The notes under the pieces: model-generated
What the model saw: only the letters and a program-made list of their open reading frames with translations
What the model was told of the DNA's origin: nothing
The model's database searches: none
Source: Streptomyces sp. PR69
GTDB lineage: Bacteria > Actinomycetota > Actinomycetes > Streptomycetales > Streptomycetaceae
Assembly: GCF_026420845.1 (NCBI RefSeq)
Contig: NZ_JAOWCB010000005.1
Span: 186,001 to 250,000, forward strand
DNA length: 64,000 nt
Direction of reading: 5' to 3'
Position numbers and translations under genes: made by a program
In this document: one piece after another, positions 52,976 to 62,057 of the stretch
How positions within the stretch are numbered: the first letter of the stretch is position 1
How the letters are laid out: each line of letters begins with the position of its first letter

Positions 52976-55414
52976 CTAGGCCGTCGTGCCGTCCCGCTGC
53001 CGTGCGGCCACCACGAGCTGTCCCAGGGCGAGCCCCCCGTCGCCCGGCGGCACCTCGCCATGCCGCAGCACGGTCAGCCCCGCGGCCGTCAGCCGTCTGG
53101 CGCACTCCTCGTCCAGCAGCGCGTTGGCGAACACACCGCCGGTCAGGCCCACCGCCGAGGCCCCGGTCTCCCGGCGGGCCGTCAGACACACCTCGGTGAC
53201 CGCCGCCGCGACCGCCCGGTGGAACCGCGCCGCCACGGCCGGGACGGGCACGCCGCCGCGCAGCTCCGCGACGGCCTCCCGCAGGACGGGCGCGGGATCG
53301 ATCAGGGTGACGCCGTCGCGACGGCTCCCGCGCAGCCCGAAGCCGTACGCGCGGTCGTCGCCGTCCCATGCCTGGGCGGCCGCGGCCTCCAGCTCGACGG
53401 CCGCCTGGGCCTCGTAGCCCGCCCGGTGGCACACCCCGGTCAGGGAGGACACGGCGTCGAACAGCCGGCCCATGCTGGAGGTGGGGACGCAGGCGAGGCC
53501 GCGCTGAAGCTGACGTGCCAGCAGCCGCAGCTCGCCGGGAGCGCAGGCCGCGGTGCAGGGCAGATCCGGGTCCCAGGCGACGCCCGCCGTGCGCAGCCGG
53601 GCCAGCGCCATCCGGCAGGGGTTGGCCACGCCCGCGTCCCCGCCGGGCAGCGGGGCGTAGGCGAGATGGGCGAGCCGCCGGTATCCGCGGTAGCCGGCCA
53701 GCAGCACCTCGCCGCCCCACACCGCGCCGTCGTCGCCGTAGCCGGTGCCGTCGAAGGCCACCCCGATGACGGGCGCGCTGCCGTCAAGCCCGTGCTCGGC
53801 CATCAGGGAGGCGATATGGGCGTGGTGGTGCTGCACGCGCCGCAGCGGCACGCCCGCCGCGGCCGCGCGGCGTGCGGCACGGCGCGCCGAGAGATACCCC
53901 GGATGGCGGTCGGCGGCGAGCAGGCCGGGCGCGACGCCGGTCAGCTCCGTCAGCCGGCGTTCCGCGGCCCCGGCGGCCTCCGCCGTGGCCAGGTCCGCCA
54001 TATCGCCCACATGAGGGGAGAACCAGGCCTCGTGCCCGGCCCCAAGGCACAGCGTGTTCTTCAGATCGCCGCCGACGGCCAGCGCCGGCGGGACGGACGT
54101 CGGCAGCGCGACGGGGGACGGCGCGTAGCCGCGTGAGCGGCGCAGCACCAGCACCCCGCCGTCGTCCGGGCGGAGCCGGACCACGGAGTCGTCGCACGGC
54201 GCGGCGATGGCCCGGTCGTGCCAGAGCCAGGCGTCGGCGATCCCGGCGAGGCGGCGGACCGCCTCGCCGTCATCGGTCACGATCGGCTCGCCCGAGCGGT
54301 TGCCGCTGGTCATGACGAGGACCCGCGGACCGGGCGGATCGCCGGGCAGCCCGAACAGCAGCTGGTGCAGCGGGGTGTACGGCAGCATCACCCCCACATG
54401 CGGACTGCCCGGACAGACGCCGGCGGCCAGACCCCGCGCGGCCGCGCCTCCGGACGTGCGGCGGCGCAGCAGCACGATCGGGCGGCGGCCGCCGGTCAGC
54501 TCCGCGCGCTCCGCGGGGCTGATGTGCGCGATCCGCTCCGCCGCGGCCAGATCCGCGCACATCACGGCGAAGGGCTTCCCGCCGCGCTCCTTGCGGGCGC
54601 GCAGCGTGTCCACGGCCGCCGGGTCGCCGGCGGCGCACGCGAGGTGGTAGCCGCCGAGGCCCTTGACCGCCAGGACCGCTCCCCGCGCCAGGAGCTCCCG
54701 CGCCCGGTGGAGGGCCTGCTCGCCCAGGCACTCCGGCCGGCCGCCGGAGGAGAGGGTGAGGCGGAGCCGCGGCCCGCAGCCGGGGCAGGCGACGGGCTGG
54801 GCGTGGAAGCGGCGGTCGCCCGGGTCCGCGTACTCCCGCGCGCACAGCGGGCACAGCGGGAACGCGGCCATGGTGGTGGTCGCCCGGTCGTAGGGGAGGC
54901 CCGTCGCGATGGTGAAGCGCGGCCCGCAGTGCGTACAGGTGATGAAGGGGTGCCGGTGGCGGCGGTCCGCGGGGTCGGCCAGCTCGCTGAGGCAGTCGGC
55001 GCACGGCGCGGTGTCGGGCGGGATCGCCGTCCTGCCGCCCCCGTCCGGGCCGCCCCCGTCCGGACCGTCTCCGTCCCGGCCGTCGCCGTCCGAGGGCAGG
55101 ATGGTGAAGTCCCCGCCGCCCATGGCGCGTACGGGCGTCCAGTCCAGCCCGGTCACGGCCGCCAGCGGCGGCGGCTCCTCCCGCAGCCGCCGGCAGAACT
55201 CCTCGACGGCCGCCGTCCCGCCCTCCACCTCGGCGGTGACGCCGTCCGTGCCGTTGCGGACGAAGCCTGAGAGGGCGAGGCCCCTCGCCAGCCGGCAGAC
55301 GAACGGCCGGAAGCCCACGCCCTGCACGGTGCCGCGCACCCGGACCCGGCGGCGCACCGCCGTGCCCTCCACGGTGTGCGTCGGCGTGTCCGTGTGCGTC
55401 GGCGTGTCCGTCAC
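52976..55414 (-). CDS. hypF: Carbamoyltransferase HypF
   Basis: An 812-residue HypF, which turns carbamoyl phosphate and ATP into carbamoyl-AMP and passes the group to HypE Cys. Domains in order: acylphosphatase (~20-105, VQGVGFRPFVCRLARG), two zinc fingers (CADCLSEL, CTHCG, CPLCAREY, CPGCG; ~130-215), YrdC-like (~235-420) and Kae1-like (~440-800, HHHAHIASLMAEHG, GVAFDGTGYGDDGAVWGGE). The N-terminus carries a perfect 18-bp tandem duplication coding for (TDTPTH)2. ATG 55414 overlaps hypB by 4 bases. Confidence 0.96.
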   Translation of the reverse strand: MTDTPTHTDTPTHTVEGTAVRRRVRVRGTVQGVGFRPFVCRLARGLALSGFVRNGTDGVTAEVEGGTAAVEEFCRRLREEPPPLAAVTGLDWTPVRAMGGGDFTILPSDGDGRDGDGPDGGGPDGGGRTAIPPDTAPCADCLSELADPADRRHRHPFITCTHCGPRFTIATGLPYDRATTTMAAFPLCPLCAREYADPGDRRFHAQPVACPGCGPRLRLTLSSGGRPECLGEQALHRARELLARGAVLAVKGLGGYHLACAAGDPAAVDTLRARKERGGKPFAVMCADLAAAERIAHISPAERAELTGGRRPIVLLRRRTSGGAAARGLAAGVCPGSPHVGVMLPYTPLHQLLFGLPGDPPGPRVLVMTSGNRSGEPIVTDDGEAVRRLAGIADAWLWHDRAIAAPCDDSVVRLRPDDGGVLVLRRSRGYAPSPVALPTSVPPALAVGGDLKNTLCLGAGHEAWFSPHVGDMADLATAEAAGAAERRLTELTGVAPGLLAADRHPGYLSARRAARRAAAAGVPLRRVQHHHAHIASLMAEHGLDGSAPVIGVAFDGTGYGDDGAVWGGEVLLAGYRGYRRLAHLAYAPLPGGDAGVANPCRMALARLRTAGVAWDPDLPCTAACAPGELRLLARQLQRGLACVPTSSMGRLFDAVSSLTGVCHRAGYEAQAAVELEAAAAQAWDGDDRAYGFGLRGSRRDGVTLIDPAPVLREAVAELRGGVPVPAVAARFHRAVAAAVTEVCLTARRETGASAVGLTGGVFANALLDEECARRLTAAGLTVLRHGEVPPGDGGLALGQLVVAARQRDGTTA
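55376..55411 (-). repeat. 18-bp tandem duplication in the hypF 5' end
   Basis: Two identical 18-base units (ACGGACACGCCGACGCAC) lie at 55394-55411 and 55376-55393, giving the peptide TDTPTH twice just after the start Met. Confidence 0.95.
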
Positions 55415-56175
55415 AGGGCGGAGCCCGCGCCGACGGACCCGTGGCTGTGTGTGCGGCCGGCCGCGCCGTGGCCGTGGGCGCTCAGATGCTCAGCCGCGAG
55501 CAGCGGACGGTGCGGCTCGGCTCCGTCGCACACCGCCGTCACCCGGTCGGTGAACGCGTCCACGCCCCGCCCCAGACGGGCGCTGGTGCGCAGCACCTCC
55601 ACACCCGGGTTGATCCGTTCGACATGGTCCAGGAACTCCGCCTCGTCAAAGCAGACGGCCTTCGCCAGATCGGTCTTGGTGAGCACCACCAGATGCGCCA
55701 GGCCGAAGGCGGTCGGGTACTTGACCGGCTTGTCCTCGCCCTCGGTGACGGACATCAGCGTCACCCGGAGGGTCTCGCCGAGGTCGTAGGAGGCGGGGCA
55801 GACCAGATTGCCCACGTTCTCCACGAACAGCGCCCTGATCCCGTCGGGCAGCCAGCCCGTCACATGGGCGCGCAGCTGGGCGGCTTCCAGATGGCACAGC
55901 CCGCCGGTCAGGAGCTGCTTGACGGGTGCGCCCGAGCGGGCCAGCCGGCGTGCGTCGTTCTCCGTCGCCAGGTCGGCGGTGAGCGCGGCCGCCGGCAGTC
56001 CGCGTTCGGCGGCCCGGCGCAGCACGTTCTCCAGCAGGGCGGTCTTGCCGCTGCCCGGGCTGGACAGCAGATTGACGGCCGTCACGCCCCTGGCGGCCAG
56101 ATCGGCGCGCAGACGGGCGGCCAGCTCGTCGTTCTTGGCCAGTACGGCCTCCCGTACCTCGACGCTGCGGCACAT
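55411..56175 (-). CDS. hypB: Nickel insertion GTPase HypB
   Basis: A 254-residue HypB. P-loop SSPGSGKT near 38-45, the metal site GGLCHLEAAQL and NLVCPA in the G domain, and NKxD-type LTKTDLAKA. The N-terminal CxxCGC nickel motif of E. coli HypB is missing, and there is no N-terminal His tract; instead a short His-rich tail (EHLSAHGHG, RTHSHGS) is at the C-terminus, an odd place that could store nickel. ATG 56175 overlaps the hypA stop (TGATG). Confidence 0.95.
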   Translation of the reverse strand: MCRSVEVREAVLAKNDELAARLRADLAARGVTAVNLLSSPGSGKTALLENVLRRAAERGLPAAALTADLATENDARRLARSGAPVKQLLTGGLCHLEAAQLRAHVTGWLPDGIRALFVENVGNLVCPASYDLGETLRVTLMSVTEGEDKPVKYPTAFGLAHLVVLTKTDLAKAVCFDEAEFLDHVERINPGVEVLRTSARLGRGVDAFTDRVTAVCDGAEPHRPLLAAEHLSAHGHGAAGRTHSHGSVGAGSAL

Positions 56176-56609
56176 CAGGCGTCCTCTCCTCTTCCCGTGG
56201 GGAGCCCCGCCGGGCGGGGCGCGGCCGGACACGGCTCCCGGTCCGGTGGGCGTACGTCGTCGGGCGGCGTGAGCTGTACGCCGATCAGCTCCAGCTCGCG
56301 TCCGGCGAGCAGTCGTGCGGCGGGCCGCTCGCACCGCGGGCACCACAGCCGCGGCGGCGATCCGACGGCGAATTCCATGTCGCAGCTGTCGCATGCGGCA
56401 CGGGCGGGCACCTCCTCGACGATCAGCTCCGCACCGGCCAGTGCGGTGCCCTCCGCGGCCAGCCCGAAGGAGAACCGCAGGGCGTCGCCGACCACGCCGG
56501 ACAGTTCGCCGACGCGCAGCCGTACGGCGTCCACCGAGGCCGCACCGTGGGCGCGGGCCGTCTCCTGGACCCGCTCCACGACGGCGGCCGCGATTGACAG
56601 TTCGTGCAT
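56175..56609 (-). CDS. hypA: Nickel metallochaperone HypA
   Basis: A 144-residue HypA that binds nickel through the N-terminal MHELSIA (His2) and has the zinc Cys pairs CDSC and CPRC. A Pro-rich tail of ~28 residues follows the usual ~115-residue core. First gene of the minus-strand hyp operon; the promoter must lie in the 181 bases shared with the divergent hypX. Confidence 0.95.
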   Translation of the reverse strand: MHELSIAAAVVERVQETARAHGAASVDAVRLRVGELSGVVGDALRFSFGLAAEGTALAGAELIVEEVPARAACDSCDMEFAVGSPPRLWCPRCERPAARLLAGRELELIGVQLTPPDDVRPPDREPCPAAPRPAGLPTGRGEDA

Positions 56610-56790
56610 GGGTCCCCACGCTAGGCACGGCCGGAGGGCGGTTTCCGGACGGCGTACGCGGGGCGGCCCCTGATTCCACCCGCTGGCCCAAACCCGGCGC
56701 GATGTGCGGCGCGCCCGTGCGGCAGGCGGCGGCCCTGCGGCCACCATCGGCGGTCGGGTACCGAGCCGATCGCCGATCCGAGGAGCCGTC

Positions 56791-58482
56791 ATGCGTGTGC
56801 TGCTGGTCGCCAGCGCGTTCAACAGCCTGTCGCAGCGCGTCCAGTGCGAGCTGAGGGACCGCGGCCACGCCGTCGCGGTCGAACTGGCCGGCCGTGCGGG
56901 CGTGCGCCCCGACGCCGTGGCCCGCCGCGCCCCTGACCTGGTCATCGCGCCGATGCTCACCTGCGCGATCCCCGAGGAGGTGTGGTCGGCGTACACCTGT
57001 CTGATCGTGCATCCCGGTCCGCCGGGGGACCGGGGGCCGTCCTCGCTCGACCGGGCGCTTCAGGACGGCGTCGACCGGTGGGGGGTGACGGTCCTTCAGG
57101 CGGTCGCCGAGATGGACGCCGGGCCGGTCTGGGCGTCGGCGGCCTTCGACGTGCCCGCGGGCGTCGGCAAGAGCGATCTGTACCGGGGCGAGGTCGCCGA
57201 CGCCGCGGCGGAGGCCGTCGTCCTGGCCGTCGAACGCTTCTCCTCGGGGACGTACACCCCGGCGCCGCAGTCCCCGGCGGCCGTGTCGGCGCGCCCGTAT
57301 CTGCGTCAGGAGGAGCGCGCGATCGACTGGCGGCGGGAGCCGACGGCCTCCGTGCTGCGCAGGCTGTGGGCCGCCGACTCCCATCCGGGCGTGCTCGACC
57401 GGCTCCTGGGGGGCGAGTGGTATCTCTGCGGCGGCCATGAGGAGGACACCCTCACGGGCCCGCCGGGCGAGCTGCTGGCCACCCGGCACGGGGCCGTGTG
57501 CCGGGCCACCGTGGACGGCGCGGTGTGGATTCCGCAGCTGCGGCCCCGCCGCGCTCCCGGCGGCCCCGCGACCTTCAAGCTCCCGGCGGCCCTGGCGCTC
57601 GGCGACCGGCTGCCGGCCGTGCCCGAGCTGCCCGGCCCGCTGCGGCCGCCCGCGGGCAGGCGCACCTGGACCGACATCCGCTACGAGGAACAGGGGGCCG
57701 TCGGCTTTCTGCGGTTCTCGTTCCCGGGCGGTGCGATGGGCGTCGACCACTGCCGCCGGCTGCTCGACGCCTACCGGGTGGCGCTGTCCCGGCCGACGGA
57801 CGTTCTGGTGCTGGGCGGAAGGCGCGACTTCTTCTCCAACGGCATCCATCTGGGGGTCATCGAGGCCGCGGCCGACCCCGCGGCGGAGTCCCGGGCGTGC
57901 ATCGAGGCCATGGACGATCTGGTTCAGGCGGTGCTCACCACGACGGACCGGCTGGTCGTGGCCGCCCTGGCGGGCAATGCGGCGGCCGGCGGGGCGATGC
58001 TGGCGCTCGCCGCCGACGAGGTGTGGTGCAGATCCGGGTGTGTGCTCAACCCCCACTACCGGCTGATGGGGCTCACCGGCTCCGAATACTGGACGTACAC
58101 GCTGCCGCGGCGGGTGGGCGCGGCGACGGCGGGGCGGCTGATGAGCGAGGCGGAGCCGCTCAGCGCCAGGGCCGCGCTGGGCCTCGGGTTCGCCGACCGG
58201 GTGGTGGAGTGCGGTCCTGAGGACTTCGCCGCGGAGGTCGCCCGTTCGGCCGGGCGGCTGGCTTCTTCGGCCGCGCTCCGCTCCCGCGTCGGAGCGAAGA
58301 AGGCCGCGCGGGAGCGCGATGAGGCGGTCCGCCCGCTGGGCGACTGGCGGGCGGCGGAGCTGAAGCGCATGCGGGAGATCTTTGACGATCCAGCGGCTCC
58401 GTATCACGCTCTGCGGTCGGCATTTGTGCGCAAACAGCCCCGTCCCGGCGTGCCCACCACCTCATGCATGCCCGAATTGTGA
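56791..58482 (+). CDS. hypX: HypX/HoxX-type CO-ligand synthase
   Basis: A 563-residue two-domain protein. The N-terminal ~270 residues resemble formyltransferases that use formyl-tetrahydrofolate (MRVLLVASAFNSLSQRV, LIVHPGPPGDRGPSSLD); the C-terminal ~280 residues are an enoyl-CoA-hydratase-like domain (GRRDFFSNGIHLGVIEAAAD, ALAGNAAAGGAMLALAAD). HypX of Ralstonia makes the CO ligand of the NiFe site from a formyl group under air. ATG 56791 follows GAGGAGCC. It is divergent from hypABFCDE and 56 bases before hhyS, consistent with aerobic maturation of the hydrogenase next to it. Confidence 0.92.
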   Translation: MRVLLVASAFNSLSQRVQCELRDRGHAVAVELAGRAGVRPDAVARRAPDLVIAPMLTCAIPEEVWSAYTCLIVHPGPPGDRGPSSLDRALQDGVDRWGVTVLQAVAEMDAGPVWASAAFDVPAGVGKSDLYRGEVADAAAEAVVLAVERFSSGTYTPAPQSPAAVSARPYLRQEERAIDWRREPTASVLRRLWAADSHPGVLDRLLGGEWYLCGGHEEDTLTGPPGELLATRHGAVCRATVDGAVWIPQLRPRRAPGGPATFKLPAALALGDRLPAVPELPGPLRPPAGRRTWTDIRYEEQGAVGFLRFSFPGGAMGVDHCRRLLDAYRVALSRPTDVLVLGGRRDFFSNGIHLGVIEAAADPAAESRACIEAMDDLVQAVLTTTDRLVVAALAGNAAAGGAMLALAADEVWCRSGCVLNPHYRLMGLTGSEYWTYTLPRRVGAATAGRLMSEAEPLSARAALGLGFADRVVECGPEDFAAEVARSAGRLASSAALRSRVGAKKAARERDEAVRPLGDWRAAELKRMREIFDDPAAPYHALRSAFVRKQPRPGVPTTSCMPEL

Positions 58483-58538
58483 GCATTGTTATGGCGTGAA
58501 AGCCTGCGGTGGAGGCCGTCGGCAGAAAGGGAACCGCC

Positions 58539-59606
58539 ATGAGCGCCGGAAGCGAGGAGTCGGAGGCCGAGGCAGCCGCCTCCGCGGACGAGGTCCACAT
58601 CCTGTGGACCTCGGAGGGGATGAGCTGCGACGGGGACACGGTGTCGGTCACGGCCGCCAGGCTGCCCAGCCTGGAGGACGTCGTCCTCGGCGCGATCCCC
58701 GGACTGCCGAAAGTGGTCCTGCACAACAAGGTCCTGGCGTACGAGACCGGCGACGACTTCATGGCGGCCTTCCACCGGGCGGCCCGCGACGAGCTGGGCC
58801 CGTATGTGCTCGTCGTGGAGGGCTCCGTCCCCAATGAGCGGGTCAACGGCGACGGCTACTGGGCGGCGATGGGCAACGACCCGGAGACCGGGGAGCCCAT
58901 TGCCTTCAACACCTGGCTCGACCGGCTGGCGCCCAATGCGTTCGCCGTGGTCGCCGTCGGCACCTGCGCCGCCTACGGCGGCATCCACGCCATGGCCGGC
59001 AACCCCACCGGCTCGATGGGGCTCGCGGACTACCTCGGCTGGGACTTCCGCTCGGCCGCGGGCATGCCGATCGTGAATGTGCCGGGCTGTCCCGTACAGC
59101 CCGACAACTTCATGGAGACGCTCACCTGGCTGCTCTACCAGGCCGCGGGCCTCGCCCCGCCGCTCCCGCTCGACGAGCAGCTGCGGCCCACGTGGCTGTT
59201 CGGCAAGACCGTTCACGAGGGGTGCGACCGCGCCGCCTACTACGAGCAGGGCGACTTCGCCAAGGACTACAACTCCCCCAAGTGCCAGGTGAAGATCGGC
59301 TGCTGGGGGCCCGTCGTCAACTGCAATGTCACCAAGCGCGGCTGGATGGACGGCGTCGGCGGCTGCCCCAATGTCGGGGGCATCTGCATCGGCTGCACCA
59401 TGCCGGGCTTCCCCGACAAGTTCATGCCGTTCATGGACGAGGCGCCCGGCGCCAGCCTCTCCTCGGCGATCCTCTCCGCCTCCTACGGCCCGCTCGTCCG
59501 CTCCCTGCGTGCGATCACCAACAAGGCGGCCAACCGCGAACCCAAGTGGCGGCACGGGCGCGAGCTGGTCACCTCGGGCTATGACCCCCGCTGGCCCCGC
59601 CGCTGA
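58539..59606 (+). CDS. hhyS: [NiFe] hydrogenase small subunit, group 1h
   Basis: A 355-residue iron-sulfur subunit of the actinobacterial high-affinity hydrogenase. The first cluster motif is SEGMSCDGDTV: where most small subunits have CxxC, this has Cys-Asp, the hallmark of group 1h, whose proximal [4Fe-4S] is held by three Cys and one Asp. Other ligands: GTCAAYGG, VPGCPVQPDN, HEGCDRAAYYEQGDF, KIGCWGPVVNCN, GGCPNVGGICIGCTMPGF. There is no Tat signal, so the enzyme is not exported. It passes electrons from H2 toward the respiratory chain. ATG 58539 is family-typical. Confidence 0.96.
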   Translation: MSAGSEESEAEAAASADEVHILWTSEGMSCDGDTVSVTAARLPSLEDVVLGAIPGLPKVVLHNKVLAYETGDDFMAAFHRAARDELGPYVLVVEGSVPNERVNGDGYWAAMGNDPETGEPIAFNTWLDRLAPNAFAVVAVGTCAAYGGIHAMAGNPTGSMGLADYLGWDFRSAAGMPIVNVPGCPVQPDNFMETLTWLLYQAAGLAPPLPLDEQLRPTWLFGKTVHEGCDRAAYYEQGDFAKDYNSPKCQVKIGCWGPVVNCNVTKRGWMDGVGGCPNVGGICIGCTMPGFPDKFMPFMDEAPGASLSSAILSASYGPLVRSLRAITNKAANREPKWRHGRELVTSGYDPRWPRR

Positions 59607-59694
59607 CCCGCCCGTCCGCCCGCCTCCCGCCGTCCGCTCGTCCCCGTCCGCCGCTCGCCCCCCGCCGACGACCACCCCCGGAAAGGACCGTGCC

Positions 59695-61482
59695 GTGCCG
59701 AGCGAGACCCTCGTGCCGCCCCAGCAGCGTGAACTGACCGATGTCGCGTTTGACCCCATCACCAGGATCGTCGGCAACCTGGGCATCTATACGAAGATCG
59801 ACTTCCCGCGCCGGGAAGTCGTCGAATGCCGCAGCACCTCGTCCATCTTCCGCGGCTACAGCGTTTTTATGAAGGGCAAGGACCCCCGCGACGCCCACTT
59901 CATCACCAGCCGCATCTGCGGCATCTGCGGCGACAACCACGCCACCTGCTCCGTCTACGCCCAGAACATGGCGTACGGCGTCAAGCCCCCGCCGCTCGCC
60001 GACTGGATCATCAACCTCGGCGAAGCCGCCGAGTATATGTTCGACCATACGATCTTCCAGGACAATATGGTCTTCGTCGACTACTGCGAACGCATGGTCA
60101 AGGAGACCAACCCCGGCGTGTGGGAACGCGCCGAGCGCACCCCCGCCCCGCGCGCCGACCGGCACGGCCTGCGCACCATCGGCGAGATCATGACCTCGTA
60201 CAACCCCTTCGAGGGGAGCACCTACAAAGAAGCCCTCGAAATGAGCCGGCTCACCCGGGAGATGATCTGCCTGATGGAGGGCCGGCATGTGCACCCCTCC
60301 ACGCTCTACCCCGGCGGCGTCGGCACCGTCGCCACCCCCCAGGTCTTCACCGACTACCTCGTCCGGCTCACCCGCTGCCTCGACTTCGTCAAACGCGCGG
60401 TCGCCATGAACGACGACGTCTTCGACTTCTTCTACGAGGCCCTGCCCGGCTACGAGGAGGTCGGCCGCCGCCGTACGCTGCTCGGCTGCTGGGGCGCCTT
60501 CCAGGACCCGGAGGTCGTCGACTACGACTACCGGACGATGAACACCTGGGGCAACGCCATGTTCGTCACCCCCGGCATCGTCGTCGACAACCAGCTCATC
60601 ACCACCGACCTGGTCGACATCAACCTCGGCATGCGCATCCTGCTGGGCAGCTCGTACTACGAGGACTGGGAGGGCGAGGAGACCTTCGTCGACACCGACC
60701 CCCTGGGCAATCCCGTCGACAGACGCCACCCCTGGAACCAGACCACGCTGCCCGCGCCGCAGAAGCGGGACCTCGACGGCGGCAACTACAGCTGGGTGAT
60801 GAGCCCCCGCTGGTACGACAGGCGCACCGGCGACCATCTCGCGCTGGACACCGGCGGCGGCCCCATTGCCCGCCTGTGGGCCACCGCCCTCGCCGGCAAG
60901 GTCCGCACGCCGTACGTCCGTTCCACCGGGCACAGCGTGGAGATCGATCTGCCCAAGACGCCGTCGAGCCCGGAAGTCCGGCTGGAGTGGCGGCCGCCGG
61001 CCTTCCCCAACACCATCGAACGCAACCGCGCCCGCATGTACTTCGTCGCCTACGCCGCCGGGATGGCGCTGCACTTCGTGGACAAGGCCCTCGGCGAGGT
61101 GCGGGCCGGACGCACCAAGGTCTTCCAGGACTTCACCGTCCCCTCAGAAGGCATCGGCGTCGGCTTCCACGAGGCCGTCCGCGGAGTCCTCTCCCACCAT
61201 CTGGTGATCCGCGACCGGAAGATCGCCAATTACCACCCGTACCCGCCCACCCCGTGGAACGCCAGCCCCCGCGACAGCTACGGCACACCCGGCCCGTACG
61301 AGGACGCCGTCCAGGGCTGCCCCATCTTCGAGGAGAACGGCCCCGACGGCTTCAAGGGCATCGACATCATGCGCACCGTGCGCAGCTTTGACCCCTGTCT
61401 GCCCTGCGGCGTCCATATGTACCTCGGCGGCGGCCGCACTCTGAAGCAGTCCCACTCGCCGACGTTCGGCGCACACTCCTGA
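59695..61482 (+). CDS. hhyL: [NiFe] hydrogenase large subunit, group 1h
   Basis: A 595-residue catalytic subunit. The L1 motif RICGICGDNHATC (~80-92) and L2 motif DPCLPCGVHMYLGGG near the C-terminus supply the four nickel Cys. After the L2 motif about 20 residues remain (GRTLKQSHSPTFGAHS), as in other group 1h enzymes. GTG 59695 follows GGAAAGGA. An 88-base gap after hhyS is wide for partner subunits but carries no gene. The group is known for oxidising atmospheric H2, often in spores. Confidence 0.97.
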   Translation: MPSETLVPPQQRELTDVAFDPITRIVGNLGIYTKIDFPRREVVECRSTSSIFRGYSVFMKGKDPRDAHFITSRICGICGDNHATCSVYAQNMAYGVKPPPLADWIINLGEAAEYMFDHTIFQDNMVFVDYCERMVKETNPGVWERAERTPAPRADRHGLRTIGEIMTSYNPFEGSTYKEALEMSRLTREMICLMEGRHVHPSTLYPGGVGTVATPQVFTDYLVRLTRCLDFVKRAVAMNDDVFDFFYEALPGYEEVGRRRTLLGCWGAFQDPEVVDYDYRTMNTWGNAMFVTPGIVVDNQLITTDLVDINLGMRILLGSSYYEDWEGEETFVDTDPLGNPVDRRHPWNQTTLPAPQKRDLDGGNYSWVMSPRWYDRRTGDHLALDTGGGPIARLWATALAGKVRTPYVRSTGHSVEIDLPKTPSSPEVRLEWRPPAFPNTIERNRARMYFVAYAAGMALHFVDKALGEVRAGRTKVFQDFTVPSEGIGVGFHEAVRGVLSHHLVIRDRKIANYHPYPPTPWNASPRDSYGTPGPYEDAVQGCPIFEENGPDGFKGIDIMRTVRSFDPCLPCGVHMYLGGGRTLKQSHSPTFGAHS

Positions 61483-61493
61483 AGGAGACGGCC

Positions 61494-62057
61494 ATGCCCT
61501 GGGACGAGGAAGAAGCCCGCCGGCACGTGGTCAGGACCGAGCAGCAGCTCGCCGCCCTGGACACCCTCCCCGACCATGCGGCGGCCGCCCGCGCCCGCGA
61601 GGCCGTACAGGCGCTGGTGGACCTGTACGGAGAGTGCCTGGCGAGGATCGCGGCGCAGCTCGGCGAGGCGGACCCGGACGCGGTCCGCCGGCTGGCCGGC
61701 GACCCGCTCATCGGCCAGCTGCTTTTGGTGCACGACCTCCACCCCGACCCGGTCGCCAGCCGCATCGAGGCCGTACTCGCCGAACTGCGGCCGGCGCTCG
61801 GCGGCGGCGAGGCGGAACTCCTCGCCGTCGAAGGGCCCGTGGCGCGGATCGGACTCACCGAAGGCGGCGCTTCCGGCGGCTGCGGCTGCTCCCCGGACGG
61901 GCCGCCCGACGACGCGGTGCGGGACGCGGTCCTGGGGTGCGCCCCGGAGATCGAACGGGTCGAGATCGAGACCGTACGGGCCCCCGCCCCGCAGGCCGTG
62001 ATCCCGGTCGCCGACCTCTTCCGCGGCCCTGCCCTCGCAGCACGGGAGGCGGGGTGA
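61494..62057 (+). CDS. NifU-C-like accessory protein of the hydrogenase operon
   Basis: A 187-residue protein. Residues ~65-150 resemble the C-terminal NifU (Fe-S scaffold) domain, but the usual CxxC is replaced by GASGGCGCSPDG (a CxC). The N-terminal ~60 residues are an Ala/Glu-rich helix pair. ATG 61494 is 11 bases after hhyL with GAAGGAGA upstream; the stop overlaps the next GTG. NifU-like genes accompany group 1h hydrogenases and may help cluster assembly or storage. Confidence 0.82.
   Translation: MPWDEEEARRHVVRTEQQLAALDTLPDHAAAARAREAVQALVDLYGECLARIAAQLGEADPDAVRRLAGDPLIGQLLLVHDLHPDPVASRIEAVLAELRPALGGGEAELLAVEGPVARIGLTEGGASGGCGCSPDGPPDDAVRDAVLGCAPEIERVEIETVRAPAPQAVIPVADLFRGPALAAREAG

Noticed and set aside
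55411..58407. A 998-residue minus-strand frame ending in hypB
   Set aside because: Only the last 254 residues are HypB; the rest is antisense to hypX and hypA, both with clear motifs and starts.
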